Assembly: GCA_002816575.1 (NCBI GenBank)
Contig: MUCI01000006.1
Coordinates: forward strand, 1-33,244
Length of the DNA stretch: 33,244 nt
From: SAR202 cluster bacterium Casp-Chloro-G2
GTDB taxonomy: Bacteria; Chloroflexota; Dehalococcoidia; Lucifugimonadales; UBA3495
Direction: 5' to 3'
Made by a program: the position numbers and the translations under genes. A model generated the notes under the pieces. The model ran no database searches. It was not told where the DNA came from and saw only the letters and a program-made list of their open reading frames with translations. This document shows, piece after piece, positions 24,459-31,210 of this stretch (the stretch's first letter is position 1; each line of letters opens with the position of its first letter).

Positions 24459-24713
24459 TCAGGATTGGTTACCCATCCGAGCTTTGACCTGTTCCAGCCA
24501 CCACCACATGCGGCTCCAGACCAGTCTTCGCTCCTGGTCCGTCAAGCGTCGGTCCGCACGATCGCGGACGTTCGCCACCGCCTGTCCGGATAGGAAGCCC
24601 CAGGCCCCTGGCTCGCCGTAGATCCAGCCCACCACCTTGTCCTGGTTGACCGTTATAACGTTCGCCAATATCGGATCAACAATCTCGTTGGTTACTGAAA
24701 AATTCTCGGCCAT
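24459..24713 (-). CDS. Small protein of unknown function (84 aa)
   Basis: Not recognised with confidence. It has a hydrophilic, Trp-rich sequence: a beta-like core 'DPILANVITVNQDKVVGWIYGEPGAWGFLSGQAV' followed by a basic helix 'VRDRADRRLTDQERRLVWSRMWWWLEQVKARM'. There is no signal peptide or membrane helix. The composition looks like real protein and the codons resemble the neighbours. The ATG at 24713 has no good ribosome site. It is downstream of thiS with a 123-nt gap holding phased direct repeats, and upstream of the ABC ATPase. No function should be inferred. Confidence 0.65.
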   Translation of the reverse strand: MAENFSVTNEIVDPILANVITVNQDKVVGWIYGEPGAWGFLSGQAVANVRDRADRRLTDQERRLVWSRMWWWLEQVKARMGNQS

Positions 24714-24793
24714 AGAAGGTTACAGATTCAAATGGGTCCGGGACGCCCACGGGGTCACGGGGCAGCCCGAGACCTGCGTTATGTTAGGTTAAG

Positions 24794-24822
24794 ACCGTGG
24801 TCTCACCGTGGTCCCACGGGGT
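24794..24822. repeat. Direct repeats ACCGTGGT at an 11-bp period
   Basis: ACCGTGGT occurs at 24794-24801 and 24805-24812, and a degenerate CACGGGGT follows at 24815-24822. One helical turn separates the copies, as in arrays bound by a single regulator. They lie between the thiS stop and the 84-aa gene on the minus strand. Partly self-complementary, so a weak hairpin at the end of the thi transcript is the alternative. Confidence 0.4.
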
Positions 24823-24836
24823 CCCAATCCAGTGAT

Positions 24837-25040
24837 CTAGCCGCCGCCAACTGGGCGGACTATCTCCAGAACGTCGCCGTCTTGCAATGTGAGGTTGGCG
24901 AACTCATCCTTCTTGAGCACCACGCCATTGTAACCCACCGCGACGAACTTGAGGTTAAAACCAAAAGACGCCAGATACGTCTCCAGGTCCACGCTGGCTT
25001 CTATCGGTCGAGGTTTTCCGTTCACCGTTAGATTAATCAT
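24837..25040 (-). CDS. thiS: Thiamine biosynthesis sulfur carrier protein ThiS
   Basis: A ubiquitin-like sulfur carrier whose C-terminal glycine is converted to thiocarboxylate and donates sulfur for the thiazole ring of thiamine. The 67-aa protein starts 'MINLTVNGKPRPI' and ends in 'VRPVGGG', the required Gly-Gly tail; 'GYNGVVLKKDEFANLTLQDGDVLEIV' is the standard ThiS core. Its ATG overlaps the thiE stop by four bases (ATGA), so translation is coupled. The activating enzyme ThiF is not in the window. Confidence 0.93.
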   Translation of the reverse strand: MINLTVNGKPRPIEASVDLETYLASFGFNLKFVAVGYNGVVLKKDEFANLTLQDGDVLEIVRPVGGG

Positions 25041-25741
25041 TGTCTGTCATTTCCTCTGCTGCCCACCCCTGCGGCGCCTCCGCCGCCCAGGCGGCAGGCT
25101 TGCCGCAGCACCTGCTTCAACTCGGCTGCAGCCGCTGCCGGGTCGGGCGCGGCCAGGATATTGGTAATCACGGCAACCCCTGAAGCCCCAGCTTCGATCA
25201 CCGTGGCCGCATTCTCTGGGGTGATTCCCCCGATGCCGATCAAGGGCAGCCGGCTGTTTTCGGATATCCGCCCCATCAGGCCGGGACCGGACGGTGTCTC
25301 GCCGGGATGGGACTGGGATGGGAACATGGTGCCCACGATCAGAAAGTCGGCCCCATCGGCCTCTGCTTGCAACGCCGAACGTTCCGTATGCACCGAACGG
25401 CCGATCAACCCGCCATTGCCCAGCGTCTTCCTCGCGGCCCTCACCGGCAGTCCTTCCTCGCCCAGTTGCACTCCACGGGCGCCGGCGGCCAATGCCACAT
25501 CGGCCCTTTCATTCACCAGCAGCATGGCCCTTCCGTCAATCGCCTCCAACAAGGCATCGGCCAGAGTCAGCAACTCCCGGCCGGCCAGGTCTTTCTCTCG
25601 CAACTGCACCATGTCAACCCCGCCTAGCACTGCCTGTGCCACGCGTTCAACCAGGTCGGAGTAATCACCATTGCCGTCCGGCCCGGTCGCGGAACGGCTG
25701 GTAACCAGACAGAGACAGGGGCGTGGCAGTTCGGCGGTCAC
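25037..25741 (-). CDS. thiE: Thiamine-phosphate synthase
   Basis: Joins HMP-pyrophosphate to thiazole phosphate to make thiamine phosphate. The 234-aa TIM barrel has 'VDMVQLREKDLAGRELL', 'LLVNERADVALAAGARGVQLGEEGLP', 'FLIVGTMFPSQSHPG' and phosphate-binding 'LIGIGGITPENAATVIEAGASGVAVI'. The last ~20 residues are Gly-rich and lie beyond the usual end. It follows thiG by 5 nt and overlaps thiS by 4 bp, so it is controlled by the TPP riboswitch upstream of thiG. Confidence 0.94.
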   Translation of the reverse strand: MTAELPRPCLCLVTSRSATGPDGNGDYSDLVERVAQAVLGGVDMVQLREKDLAGRELLTLADALLEAIDGRAMLLVNERADVALAAGARGVQLGEEGLPVRAARKTLGNGGLIGRSVHTERSALQAEADGADFLIVGTMFPSQSHPGETPSGPGLMGRISENSRLPLIGIGGITPENAATVIEAGASGVAVITNILAAPDPAAAAAELKQVLRQACRLGGGGAAGVGSRGNDRQ

Positions 25742-25746
25742 CCAGC

Positions 25747-26538
25747 CTAGCTGCTGGCCGGCACTGGCTGGGGCACGTCGGTGGTCGGGCTGCTGGCAAT
25801 GGCGCTGCGCCGCACCCCGATCCGGCCCGCCAGGTATGCGCTCCGGCCAGCCCGCACGCCATACTTGAAGGCCTCGCCCATCAGGGCCGGGTCATCGGCC
25901 TGGGCGATCGCGGTATTCACCAGCACCGCGTCGGCGCCCATCTCCAGCGCCTGAGCGGCGTCGGAGGGCACTGCCAGACCGGCGTCAACCACCACCGGGA
26001 TGTTGGCCTGCTCAATGATGATCTTGATCTCTTCCATGGTGTGGATGCCCTGGCCCGAACCGATGGCCGAACCAAGCGGCATCACCGTTACACAGCCGGC
26101 CTCTTCCAGGGCTTTGGCCAACGTCGGGTCGGCATGGATGTAGGGCAGCACCTTGAACCCTTCTTTCACCAGGAGCCGGGCAGCCTCCAACGTGGCGGCG
26201 CCGTCTGGGAACAGGTAGTTGTGGTCGGGAATGACCTCCAACTTTACGAAGTCGGTCTGGCCCACTTCACGGCCCAACCGGGCGACGAACAGGGCCTCCT
26301 CCACGGTGGCGCAGCCCGCGGTGTTGGGCAATATCTGGTACTTGCTCCAGTCGATGTAATCGAGCAGGGTCTTGCTGGTTGGGTCGTCCAGGTCCAGGCG
26401 CCGGATGGCCACCGTAATCATCTCGGTCCCGGAGGCCTCTACCGCTGCAACCATCTCTTCCATGGTGCGGTACCGACCCGTTCCCACGATGAGCCGGGAA
26501 TTGAAAGACTTCCCACCGATAATCAGTTCATCGGACAT
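25747..26538 (-). CDS. thiG: Thiazole synthase
   Basis: Condenses deoxyxylulose 5-phosphate, dehydroglycine and ThiS thiocarboxylate to the thiamine thiazole. The 263-aa protein shows '[15 protein letters not shown]', '[15 protein letters not shown]', the Schiff-base lysine K99 in '[11 protein letters not shown]', '[14 protein letters not shown]' and '[32 protein letters not shown]'. The frame allows ATG 26547, but it sits one base from AGGAG; ATG 26538 has the same AGGAG at 9 nt and gives the family start '[12 protein letters not shown]'. It is first in thiG-thiE-thiS under a TPP riboswitch. Confidence 0.95.
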   Translation of the reverse strand: MSDELIIGGKSFNSRLIVGTGRYRTMEEMVAAVEASGTEMITVAIRRLDLDDPTSKTLLDYIDWSKYQILPNTAGCATVEEALFVARLGREVGQTDFVKLEVIPDHNYLFPDGAATLEAARLLVKEGFKVLPYIHADPTLAKALEEAGCVTVMPLGSAIGSGQGIHTMEEIKIIIEQANIPVVVDAGLAVPSDAAQALEMGADAVLVNTAIAQADDPALMGEAFKYGVRAGRSAYLAGRIGVRRSAIASSPTTDVPQPVPASS

Positions 26539-26569
26539 ATCGTCCATTCTCCTTTTGGGAGTAGCTATA

Positions 26570-26604
26570 GAGAAACAGCCACCAGGTATATAGCCTGGTG
26601 GCTG
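26570..26604 (-). terminator. Intrinsic terminator of the TPP riboswitch
   Basis: A perfect 11-bp stem (CAGCCACCAGG / CCTGGTGGCTG) with a 7-nt loop is followed on the minus strand by TTTCTCT. It lies between the TPP aptamer and the thiG ribosome site, so it is probably the riboswitch expression platform. The T-run is interrupted, so termination may be partial. Confidence 0.75.
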
Positions 26605-26630
26605 CTTCGTAAGTCTGCTGCTGCGTCTAA

Positions 26631-26720
26631 TCCCTGCGCCAGTATTATCTGGGTCAGGTACAGACGGTCGGCGGCGATATTGGCCACCCTCTCAGCCTGG
26701 CTTACCCAAGCTCCCGCCAG
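26631..26720 (-). promoter_or_regulatory. TPP riboswitch (THI element)
   Basis: Minus-strand leader of thiG contains the thiamine-pyrophosphate aptamer landmarks in order: GGGAGCTTGGGTAAGCC, CTGAGAGGGTGG, ACCTGACCCAG, and ATAATACTGGCGCAGGGA. CUGAGA, ACCUGA and the GCG-AGGGA end are the conserved bases. Followed by an 11-bp terminator hairpin, which indicates transcriptional off-control of thiG-thiE-thiS when TPP is abundant. Confidence 0.93.
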
Positions 26721-26748
26721 AACGTGTTTACCGTCCTGTTACGAGTTG

Positions 26749-26777
26749 AGCTTATCACCGGCCTGTGGGGGTGTCAA
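26749..26777 (-). promoter_or_regulatory. Candidate promoter of the thiGES operon
   Basis: Minus strand: a perfect TTGACA (26777-26772), a 17-nt spacer, then TAAGCT (26754-26749), only 3 of 6 for the -10. The predicted start near 26742 lies about 20 nt before the TPP aptamer, the expected arrangement. Confidence 0.5.
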
Positions 26778-26825
26778 CGAAATATTCAGCCTCGAAACCC
26801 GATCGGAAGCACGCCGGTTCCTTGC

Positions 26826-26860
26826 TGGGGGCAGCTCCGAAAACCGCATGGCAGCCCCCA
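26826..26860. repeat. Inverted repeat upstream of the lipoprotein gene
   Basis: TGGGGGC (26826-26832) and GCCCCCA (26854-26860) pair around a 21-nt loop, about 90 nt before the lipoprotein start. No T-run follows. It may be a regulatory hairpin or chance. Confidence 0.3.
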
Positions 26861-26948
26861 TGTCTTGCGGGGCGTACATTGATTTACCGGATTCAGGGGC
26901 CGAAGATATATGGGGTGTCCCGAAACCGACCCGCTGCCAGGAGGCGTT

Positions 26949-28292
26949 ATGGCCACGGATATTTCCACGGGTATTTACCAGCCTGTTTCTTCAATCAACC
27001 GGGCAACCGCAAGCCAGATAAAGCGGCTAACCACCGCGTTGTCCATCGCGGTCCTTCTTCTGGTTGCCGTTGCCTGCACCAGCGGTGATAGCGGCGCCGA
27101 CCCCGTGACCGAACCGACGACCGCGCCGGCCACGCAGTCCCCGGCCGACACCCCGGCCGACGCGACCGCACCAAATATCCCTGATACGGCCGAGCCCGAG
27201 TCTGGCCCCGGGCCATTGACCAACAACGGCGGCACCTCTGGTGCGCGGGCATCGGAAACACCGGCCCCGGAACCCGACATCGTACCCACCGACACCGTGG
27301 CCCTGGTATTGGCGGTGAGCGGCGGCAGCAGCTCGGGCACCCTCAAGACCATCGTCAACGACTCCAGCACGGGCGCGATGCTGGGCACCAAGTTCATCCA
27401 ACTGGAAAGCTCGTCGAGATCGGTCTTGCTCTATATCCCGGACACCGGTGAAACCACGGTCCTGAATTCCTATAGCTCGCCCAGCTATGCGCCCCATTTC
27501 AAGCGCCCCTACACGTTGGAAGACCGGTTGTACGTGTCGGACAAGTACACCAACGGCGGCGCGATGACCATCGCCGAATACGACACCAGGACTCTTGACC
27601 GAAAATCGGAATGGGGGACCCAGAGTGACGTCGTGGATCCCGGATACGCGGTGGCCGGCGGGCGGGTGTATTTCAAGACAGGCAGCACGCAGCAATGGTC
27701 GATGTCCCGGGGTTACTACAATGTCCCAGGCGACTACATCCGGTCTCCCTACGACAACGGCGGGTCTTCAACCCAGTTGGACAAACCGGATATCGGCTTC
27801 GATCTGGTGTCGAGCGGAGACACCCTCTACGGCGCCAAGTTGCCCAGCCAGCCGGACCCCGTCACCGGCGTGTTCACGGTAGACCCCGAAACCGGCCAGC
27901 CCGCCGGCGTCTACACCGCCGCCTTCGAGATAGACGGGTGGGACGATTACCATCCGGCGAGTTGGCAAAACGTGGTCATCGCCGACGGCATGGCCTATTG
28001 GGCCGGATTCCTGGAAAAGTCCGGCGCTTACTCGGTTGAGATACTGGCCGCGGACCTAACGAACCCCGAACTTTTCACCGTGCATGCCTTCGACATGCCG
28101 TCTACAGCCGTCGGGATATCTGGGTGGAACGCGACTATCGACGCCGACAACGGCTACGTGCTGATCAAGCCGTTCTATGAAGGCGGGGACCGGTCCAAGG
28201 TGTTCGTCTACAACACAGCCTCAGCCACTGGGGAACTGATAGACACCGGTTTCGATATAACGGATGCCCAGCTGATCTTTATCGAGGGATAG
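26949..28292 (+). CDS. Secreted lipoprotein with beta-rich domain, function unknown
   Basis: A 447-aa exported protein. The signal peptide has a long basic/polar n-region, then the hydrophobic 'ALSIAVLLLVAVAC' whose lipobox ends at the acylated Cys. A Pro/Thr/Ala/Glu-rich linker of about 70 residues follows, then a mature domain (~115-447) made of short beta-like repeats rich in Gly, Tyr, Asp and Thr, possibly a beta-propeller ('RLYVSDKYTNGGAMTIAEYD', 'VYFKTGSTQQWSMSRGYY'). No catalytic motif was recognised. An AGGAGG 6 nt before ATG 26949 fixes the start; the frame remains open 39 nt upstream. A GGCCC-AA-GGGCC palindrome follows the stop at 28304-28317. Confidence 0.75.
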   Translation: MATDISTGIYQPVSSINRATASQIKRLTTALSIAVLLLVAVACTSGDSGADPVTEPTTAPATQSPADTPADATAPNIPDTAEPESGPGPLTNNGGTSGARASETPAPEPDIVPTDTVALVLAVSGGSSSGTLKTIVNDSSTGAMLGTKFIQLESSSRSVLLYIPDTGETTVLNSYSSPSYAPHFKRPYTLEDRLYVSDKYTNGGAMTIAEYDTRTLDRKSEWGTQSDVVDPGYAVAGGRVYFKTGSTQQWSMSRGYYNVPGDYIRSPYDNGGSSTQLDKPDIGFDLVSSGDTLYGAKLPSQPDPVTGVFTVDPETGQPAGVYTAAFEIDGWDDYHPASWQNVVIADGMAYWAGFLEKSGAYSVEILAADLTNPELFTVHAFDMPSTAVGISGWNATIDADNGYVLIKPFYEGGDRSKVFVYNTASATGELIDTGFDITDAQLIFIEG

Positions 28293-28353
28293 GGGAGGGT
28301 TAGCGGCCCAAGGGCCGACCAAACGCGTCTTAGAGCGAATCGTCCCGGTTGTT

Positions 28354-28590
28354 TTGACCTACCTGGTAGTGGGAGCGATCTTCAGCTTCTTCTGCCGATT
28401 GATCTGGCGAAAAACTCACTGGTGGCAATGGGGACTTTCTGTAAGCATACCCGCACTCTTCATGGTAGGTCTTATGGGTACAGACATTGGACTGGGGTAC
28501 CAAGCGTTGTACGTCGTAATTGCTTTGGTGTCTGCATCTACTGGCTCGCTCATCGGAGATTTTACAGCGGGCGCAATAAGGCGCAAATGA
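28354..28590 (+). CDS. Small membrane protein (78 aa)
   Basis: A short protein with two or three predicted membrane helices ('YLVVGAIFSFFCRLIW', 'WGLSVSIPALFMVGLMG', 'ALYVVIALVSASTGSLIG') and a basic end 'GAIRRK'. The start is a TTG at 28354 with no clear ribosome site, and the frame stays open upstream, so the start is uncertain. It follows the lipoprotein gene by 61 nt on the same strand. Unrecognised; it could be a real small membrane protein or the remnant of a larger one. Confidence 0.5.
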   Translation: MTYLVVGAIFSFFCRLIWRKTHWWQWGLSVSIPALFMVGLMGTDIGLGYQALYVVIALVSASTGSLIGDFTAGAIRRK

Positions 28591-29179
28591 TAATGCACAC
28601 AGCTAGGGCGCTGAAGGTTGCTCAGCGGACGGGGAACCCGGAGGTCTTCGGTGAGCGAAGCTGGCTTATCGCGGTTAGGTGATGTCAGGGTAAGAGAACT
28701 CTGGCCTGCGAGACAGTGAGACCGATGAATCAACCTGGTTGAAATTGGGTAACCGGCAGGGTGGCGTGCGCCGCTTTGTCCTTGTTCCTCGATCCCTTGG
28801 TGTTGGGACTGCTGGGCGTCGTAGCTGGCACGGTTGCTGTCTGGAAGGGCGCGAGGTGGAGGGGAACACTGGGCGTGTCTGGGAGTGCAGTGGCGGGGAT
28901 CGTAGGGTACTACTTGGCTGCTGGCCTGGTTACGTAAAAGCCGCCAGCAAGACTGTCAGTCAATCCGCCCCGCTGGCACAAATTCTCTCCACCCTTGACA
29001 CGCTGTGCTTCCTCCGTTCTTTCGACATGTCCCACTCCTTCCTCACAGCAACGGCTGTGCGTATTTTAGGAGCGGAAATATCACTTAACCAATCGTTTGA
29101 AGAACGGGTCTGTAGGCACTGGGCAAATTATTTCCTCGACCTAGCCCAAGTGTTCTTCAGCAGGATGGTAGGCTCTATG
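28591..29179. other. Mostly gene-poor stretch with one small ORF
   Basis: Apart from the 58-codon membrane ORF at 28761-28937, I see no convincing gene here. A 164-codon plus-strand frame (28739-29233) overlaps that ORF in another frame, has no ribosome site and runs into the terminator and end of the opposite-strand permease gene, so I do not accept it. Base composition becomes more AT-rich toward the right. It may hold a decayed gene. Confidence 0.5.
28761..28937 (+). CDS. Tiny membrane protein (58 aa, GTG start)
   Basis: A short frame bounded by an in-frame TGA at 28740 and a TAA at 28935. From GTG 28761 it reads as two hydrophobic helices joined by a basic turn: 'DPLVLGLLGVVAGTVAVW', 'KGARWRG', then 'LGVSGSAVAGIVGYYLAAGL'. 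This hairpin layout with small residues in both helices is typical of real small membrane proteins and unlikely by chance. The ribosome site is unclear: AGG abuts the GTG, while TTG 28776 has AGGGTGG about 11 nt upstream. It lies about 170 nt after another small membrane ORF. Confidence 0.55.
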   Translation: MACAALSLFLDPLVLGLLGVVAGTVAVWKGARWRGTLGVSGSAVAGIVGYYLAAGLVT

Positions 29180-29205
29180 AATAAAATCTTAGGCGGTGGT
29201 CCGCC
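29180..29205 (-). terminator. Intrinsic terminator after the DppC-type permease gene
   Basis: Directly after the TAA of the permease gene the minus strand reads GGCGG-ACCA-CCGCC, then TAAG and ATTTTATT. The short stem, 4-nt loop and T-rich tail mark the end of the importer operon. Confidence 0.65.
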
Positions 29206-29206
29206 G

Positions 29207-30118
29207 TTACCGGCCACGCAACTTTGGGTCTAGGGCGTCCCTAAGGGAGTCTCCTAGCAGGTTGAAGGCGAGTACGGTCAGCGAGATTGCCAAACCTGGG
29301 AAAAGCACCAGCCACCAGATCGGCTTGTAAGTCGCTGATACCACGCCGCCGAGCATGTTGCCCCAGCTGGGCGTTGGCGGGGTAATGCCAACCCCGAGAA
29401 ATCCCAATGAAGCCTCAATCACGATGGCGGCGCCCAGGTGGGCCGTGGCCAAAACCAGGAATGCGGCAAAACATTGGGGAGCGATGTGCTGGACCATTAT
29501 TCGTAGGTCGGAAGCGCCCATGGCCCGGGCCGCGTCAACGTAGGTTAGCTCTTTAACGGATAGCACCACAGAACGAATCACCCTTACACCGTACGGAAGT
29601 CTCGTGACGGCTATTGCGATGATCACGGTCCACATTCCGCCGCCAAGGGCTACCAGGAGGACCATTGCCAATACCAACGCCGGGAAAGACATGACCATTT
29701 CTACCAAACGTTGGCTGATGATGTCGAATCGGCCTCCGAAGTAGGCGCTGGCAATACCCCAAGCAGAGCCTGCCGTAGTGCCTAATAGCACCGAGAATAG
29801 GGATACTTGCAGGGATACCCGACCGCCATGGATGATTCTGCTTAATATGTCGCGTCCCGTATAGTCTGTGCCGAGGAGATTTTGGGCCGACGGGGAACTG
29901 CCCAGTTCATTGAAGTCGACGTACAGAGGGTCAGCTGGAGCGATAACACCGGCGAATATGGCGACCAAAGCCATCAACAGTAGGAAGATTCCGGCCGCCG
30001 CCCCAACCGGGTATTTTTGTGCGAATGTTATTGGAATGCGCCAGGCGCTGTTAGTCCTGCGCCGCACGCTACTGCTCGATGCGGCACTACTGATCTGGGT
30101 ATCGATTTGTTCTGCCAA
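29207..30118 (-). CDS. Peptide/nickel-type ABC importer permease, DppC/OppC family
   Basis: A 303-aa inner-membrane permease with an N-terminal cytoplasmic Ser/Arg segment, a first helix 'GAAAGIFLLLMALVAIFAGVIA', the family 'DPLYVDFNELGSSPSAQNLLGTDYTGRDILSRIIHGGRVSLQVSL' loop and five more helices. The EAA cytoplasmic loop is 'TYVDAARAMGASDLRIMVQHIAP'. The end 'LLGDSLRDALDPKLRGR' is typical of DppC/OppC. The start is TTG at 30118 with GAGGT four bases upstream. Follows dppB by 125 nt and is closed by a terminator, so no ATPase gene is in the operon. Confidence 0.92.
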   Translation of the reverse strand: MAEQIDTQISSAASSSSVRRRTNSAWRIPITFAQKYPVGAAAGIFLLLMALVAIFAGVIAPADPLYVDFNELGSSPSAQNLLGTDYTGRDILSRIIHGGRVSLQVSLFSVLLGTTAGSAWGIASAYFGGRFDIISQRLVEMVMSFPALVLAMVLLVALGGGMWTVIIAIAVTRLPYGVRVIRSVVLSVKELTYVDAARAMGASDLRIMVQHIAPQCFAAFLVLATAHLGAAIVIEASLGFLGVGITPPTPSWGNMLGGVVSATYKPIWWLVLFPGLAISLTVLAFNLLGDSLRDALDPKLRGR

Positions 30119-30243
30119 ATTGACCTCAGTCCTGTTCTGAATCCTGCGTTACATCAAATGAGCGTGCACTGGGGCTGATGTCCAACCTTCCAATCATTGC
30201 CGAGGATGTTCATACCTATAAGTTGCCCGATTAATGCCCGAAC

Positions 30244-31200
30244 CTAGTTGTAGCGGATTCGTGGGTCGAGCCAAGCGTAGGCCAAATCGATGGAGAGATT
30301 CACCAAGACGAAGATGATGCCGTACAGGAGCACTAGGTTCTGTACCACCACAAAGTCGCGTTCGGAAAATGCCTGAACCAACGCCGAACCCAAACCGGGC
30401 ACCGTGAACGCTGCCTCAACCGCCACAGACCCACCCAATAGGAGACCGAACAGCACCCCAGATAGGGTGATTACCGGTAGCAAAGCATTGCGAAGGGCGT
30501 GGCGCAACACCACCGTCCGTTCAGACAGGCCCTTGGCTCGGGCGGTGCGCACGTAGTCGTCGCGGATTACTTCTAACAGGGTTGTACGGGCCATGCGGGC
30601 GATATAGGCCGAGGTGGCTAATCCCAACACAATCCCTGGAGCAAGTACGATCTGCAAATTTGCAATCGGGTTTTCCCATATCTGGATGATGCCTAATGGT
30701 GGACGATAATTGAACGCCAGCAGAGAAAAAACTACCACCAAGATGGCTACCCAGAAACTGGGAACCGCCAAAAATATGATTGTAAAGAAACGGGTGACAT
30801 AGTCTGCAATGCTGTTTTGCCGGATGGCGCCAATAATCCCAACCGGCAAGCCAATCAACCACGATACAAGGACCGCTATGACCGCGATCTCGGCCGTAAG
30901 CGGACCTCGCCGTAGAATCATTTCCGAGACGGAATCGCCGCGCCAGAACGACTCACCCATCTTCCCGGTAAAGATGTCTTGCAACCATTCGCCGTACTGG
31001 ATAACTAGGGACTTATCGAGACCCAAGTCGTGTTTGATGGCGGTAACATCGGCGTCCGTCAGGTTGGCTCTACCGCCATCGCCATAGAGAATCGTCAGCG
31101 GGTCTCCCGGCAGAATTCGGAGCGCGAAGAAGATGATGATTGTGATTCCGAACAAGCCGGGAATTGAGTATAAGAGCCGCTTGGCGACGTATTTGTGCAT
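30244..31200 (-). CDS. Peptide/nickel-type ABC importer permease, DppB/OppB family
   Basis: A 318-aa permease with six helices: 'KYVAKRLLYSIPGLFGITIIIFFALRILPGDP' N-terminus (classic DppB), the 'LGLDKSLVIQYGEWLQDIFTGKMGESF' periplasmic loop, and the EAA loop 'DDYVRTARAKGLSERTVVLRHALRNALLPV'. The C-terminus 'VNLSIDLAYAWLDPRIRY' is diagnostic. It starts 10 nt after the binding protein gene, at ATG 31200 with AGGT upstream. Forms the membrane channel with the DppC-type subunit. Confidence 0.94.
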   Translation of the reverse strand: MHKYVAKRLLYSIPGLFGITIIIFFALRILPGDPLTILYGDGGRANLTDADVTAIKHDLGLDKSLVIQYGEWLQDIFTGKMGESFWRGDSVSEMILRRGPLTAEIAVIAVLVSWLIGLPVGIIGAIRQNSIADYVTRFFTIIFLAVPSFWVAILVVVFSLLAFNYRPPLGIIQIWENPIANLQIVLAPGIVLGLATSAYIARMARTTLLEVIRDDYVRTARAKGLSERTVVLRHALRNALLPVITLSGVLFGLLLGGSVAVEAAFTVPGLGSALVQAFSERDFVVVQNLVLLYGIIFVLVNLSIDLAYAWLDPRIRYN

Positions 31201-31210
31201 AAATACCTAA

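Noticed and set aside
25723-27021. 432-codon plus-strand frame over thiG and the riboswitch
   Set aside because: It runs antisense through thiG and the TPP aptamer, both well supported on the minus strand.
28739-29233. 164-codon plus-strand frame
   Set aside because: No ribosome site, composition unlike a folded protein, it overlaps a better small ORF in another frame and runs into the terminator and the end of the opposite-strand permease gene.
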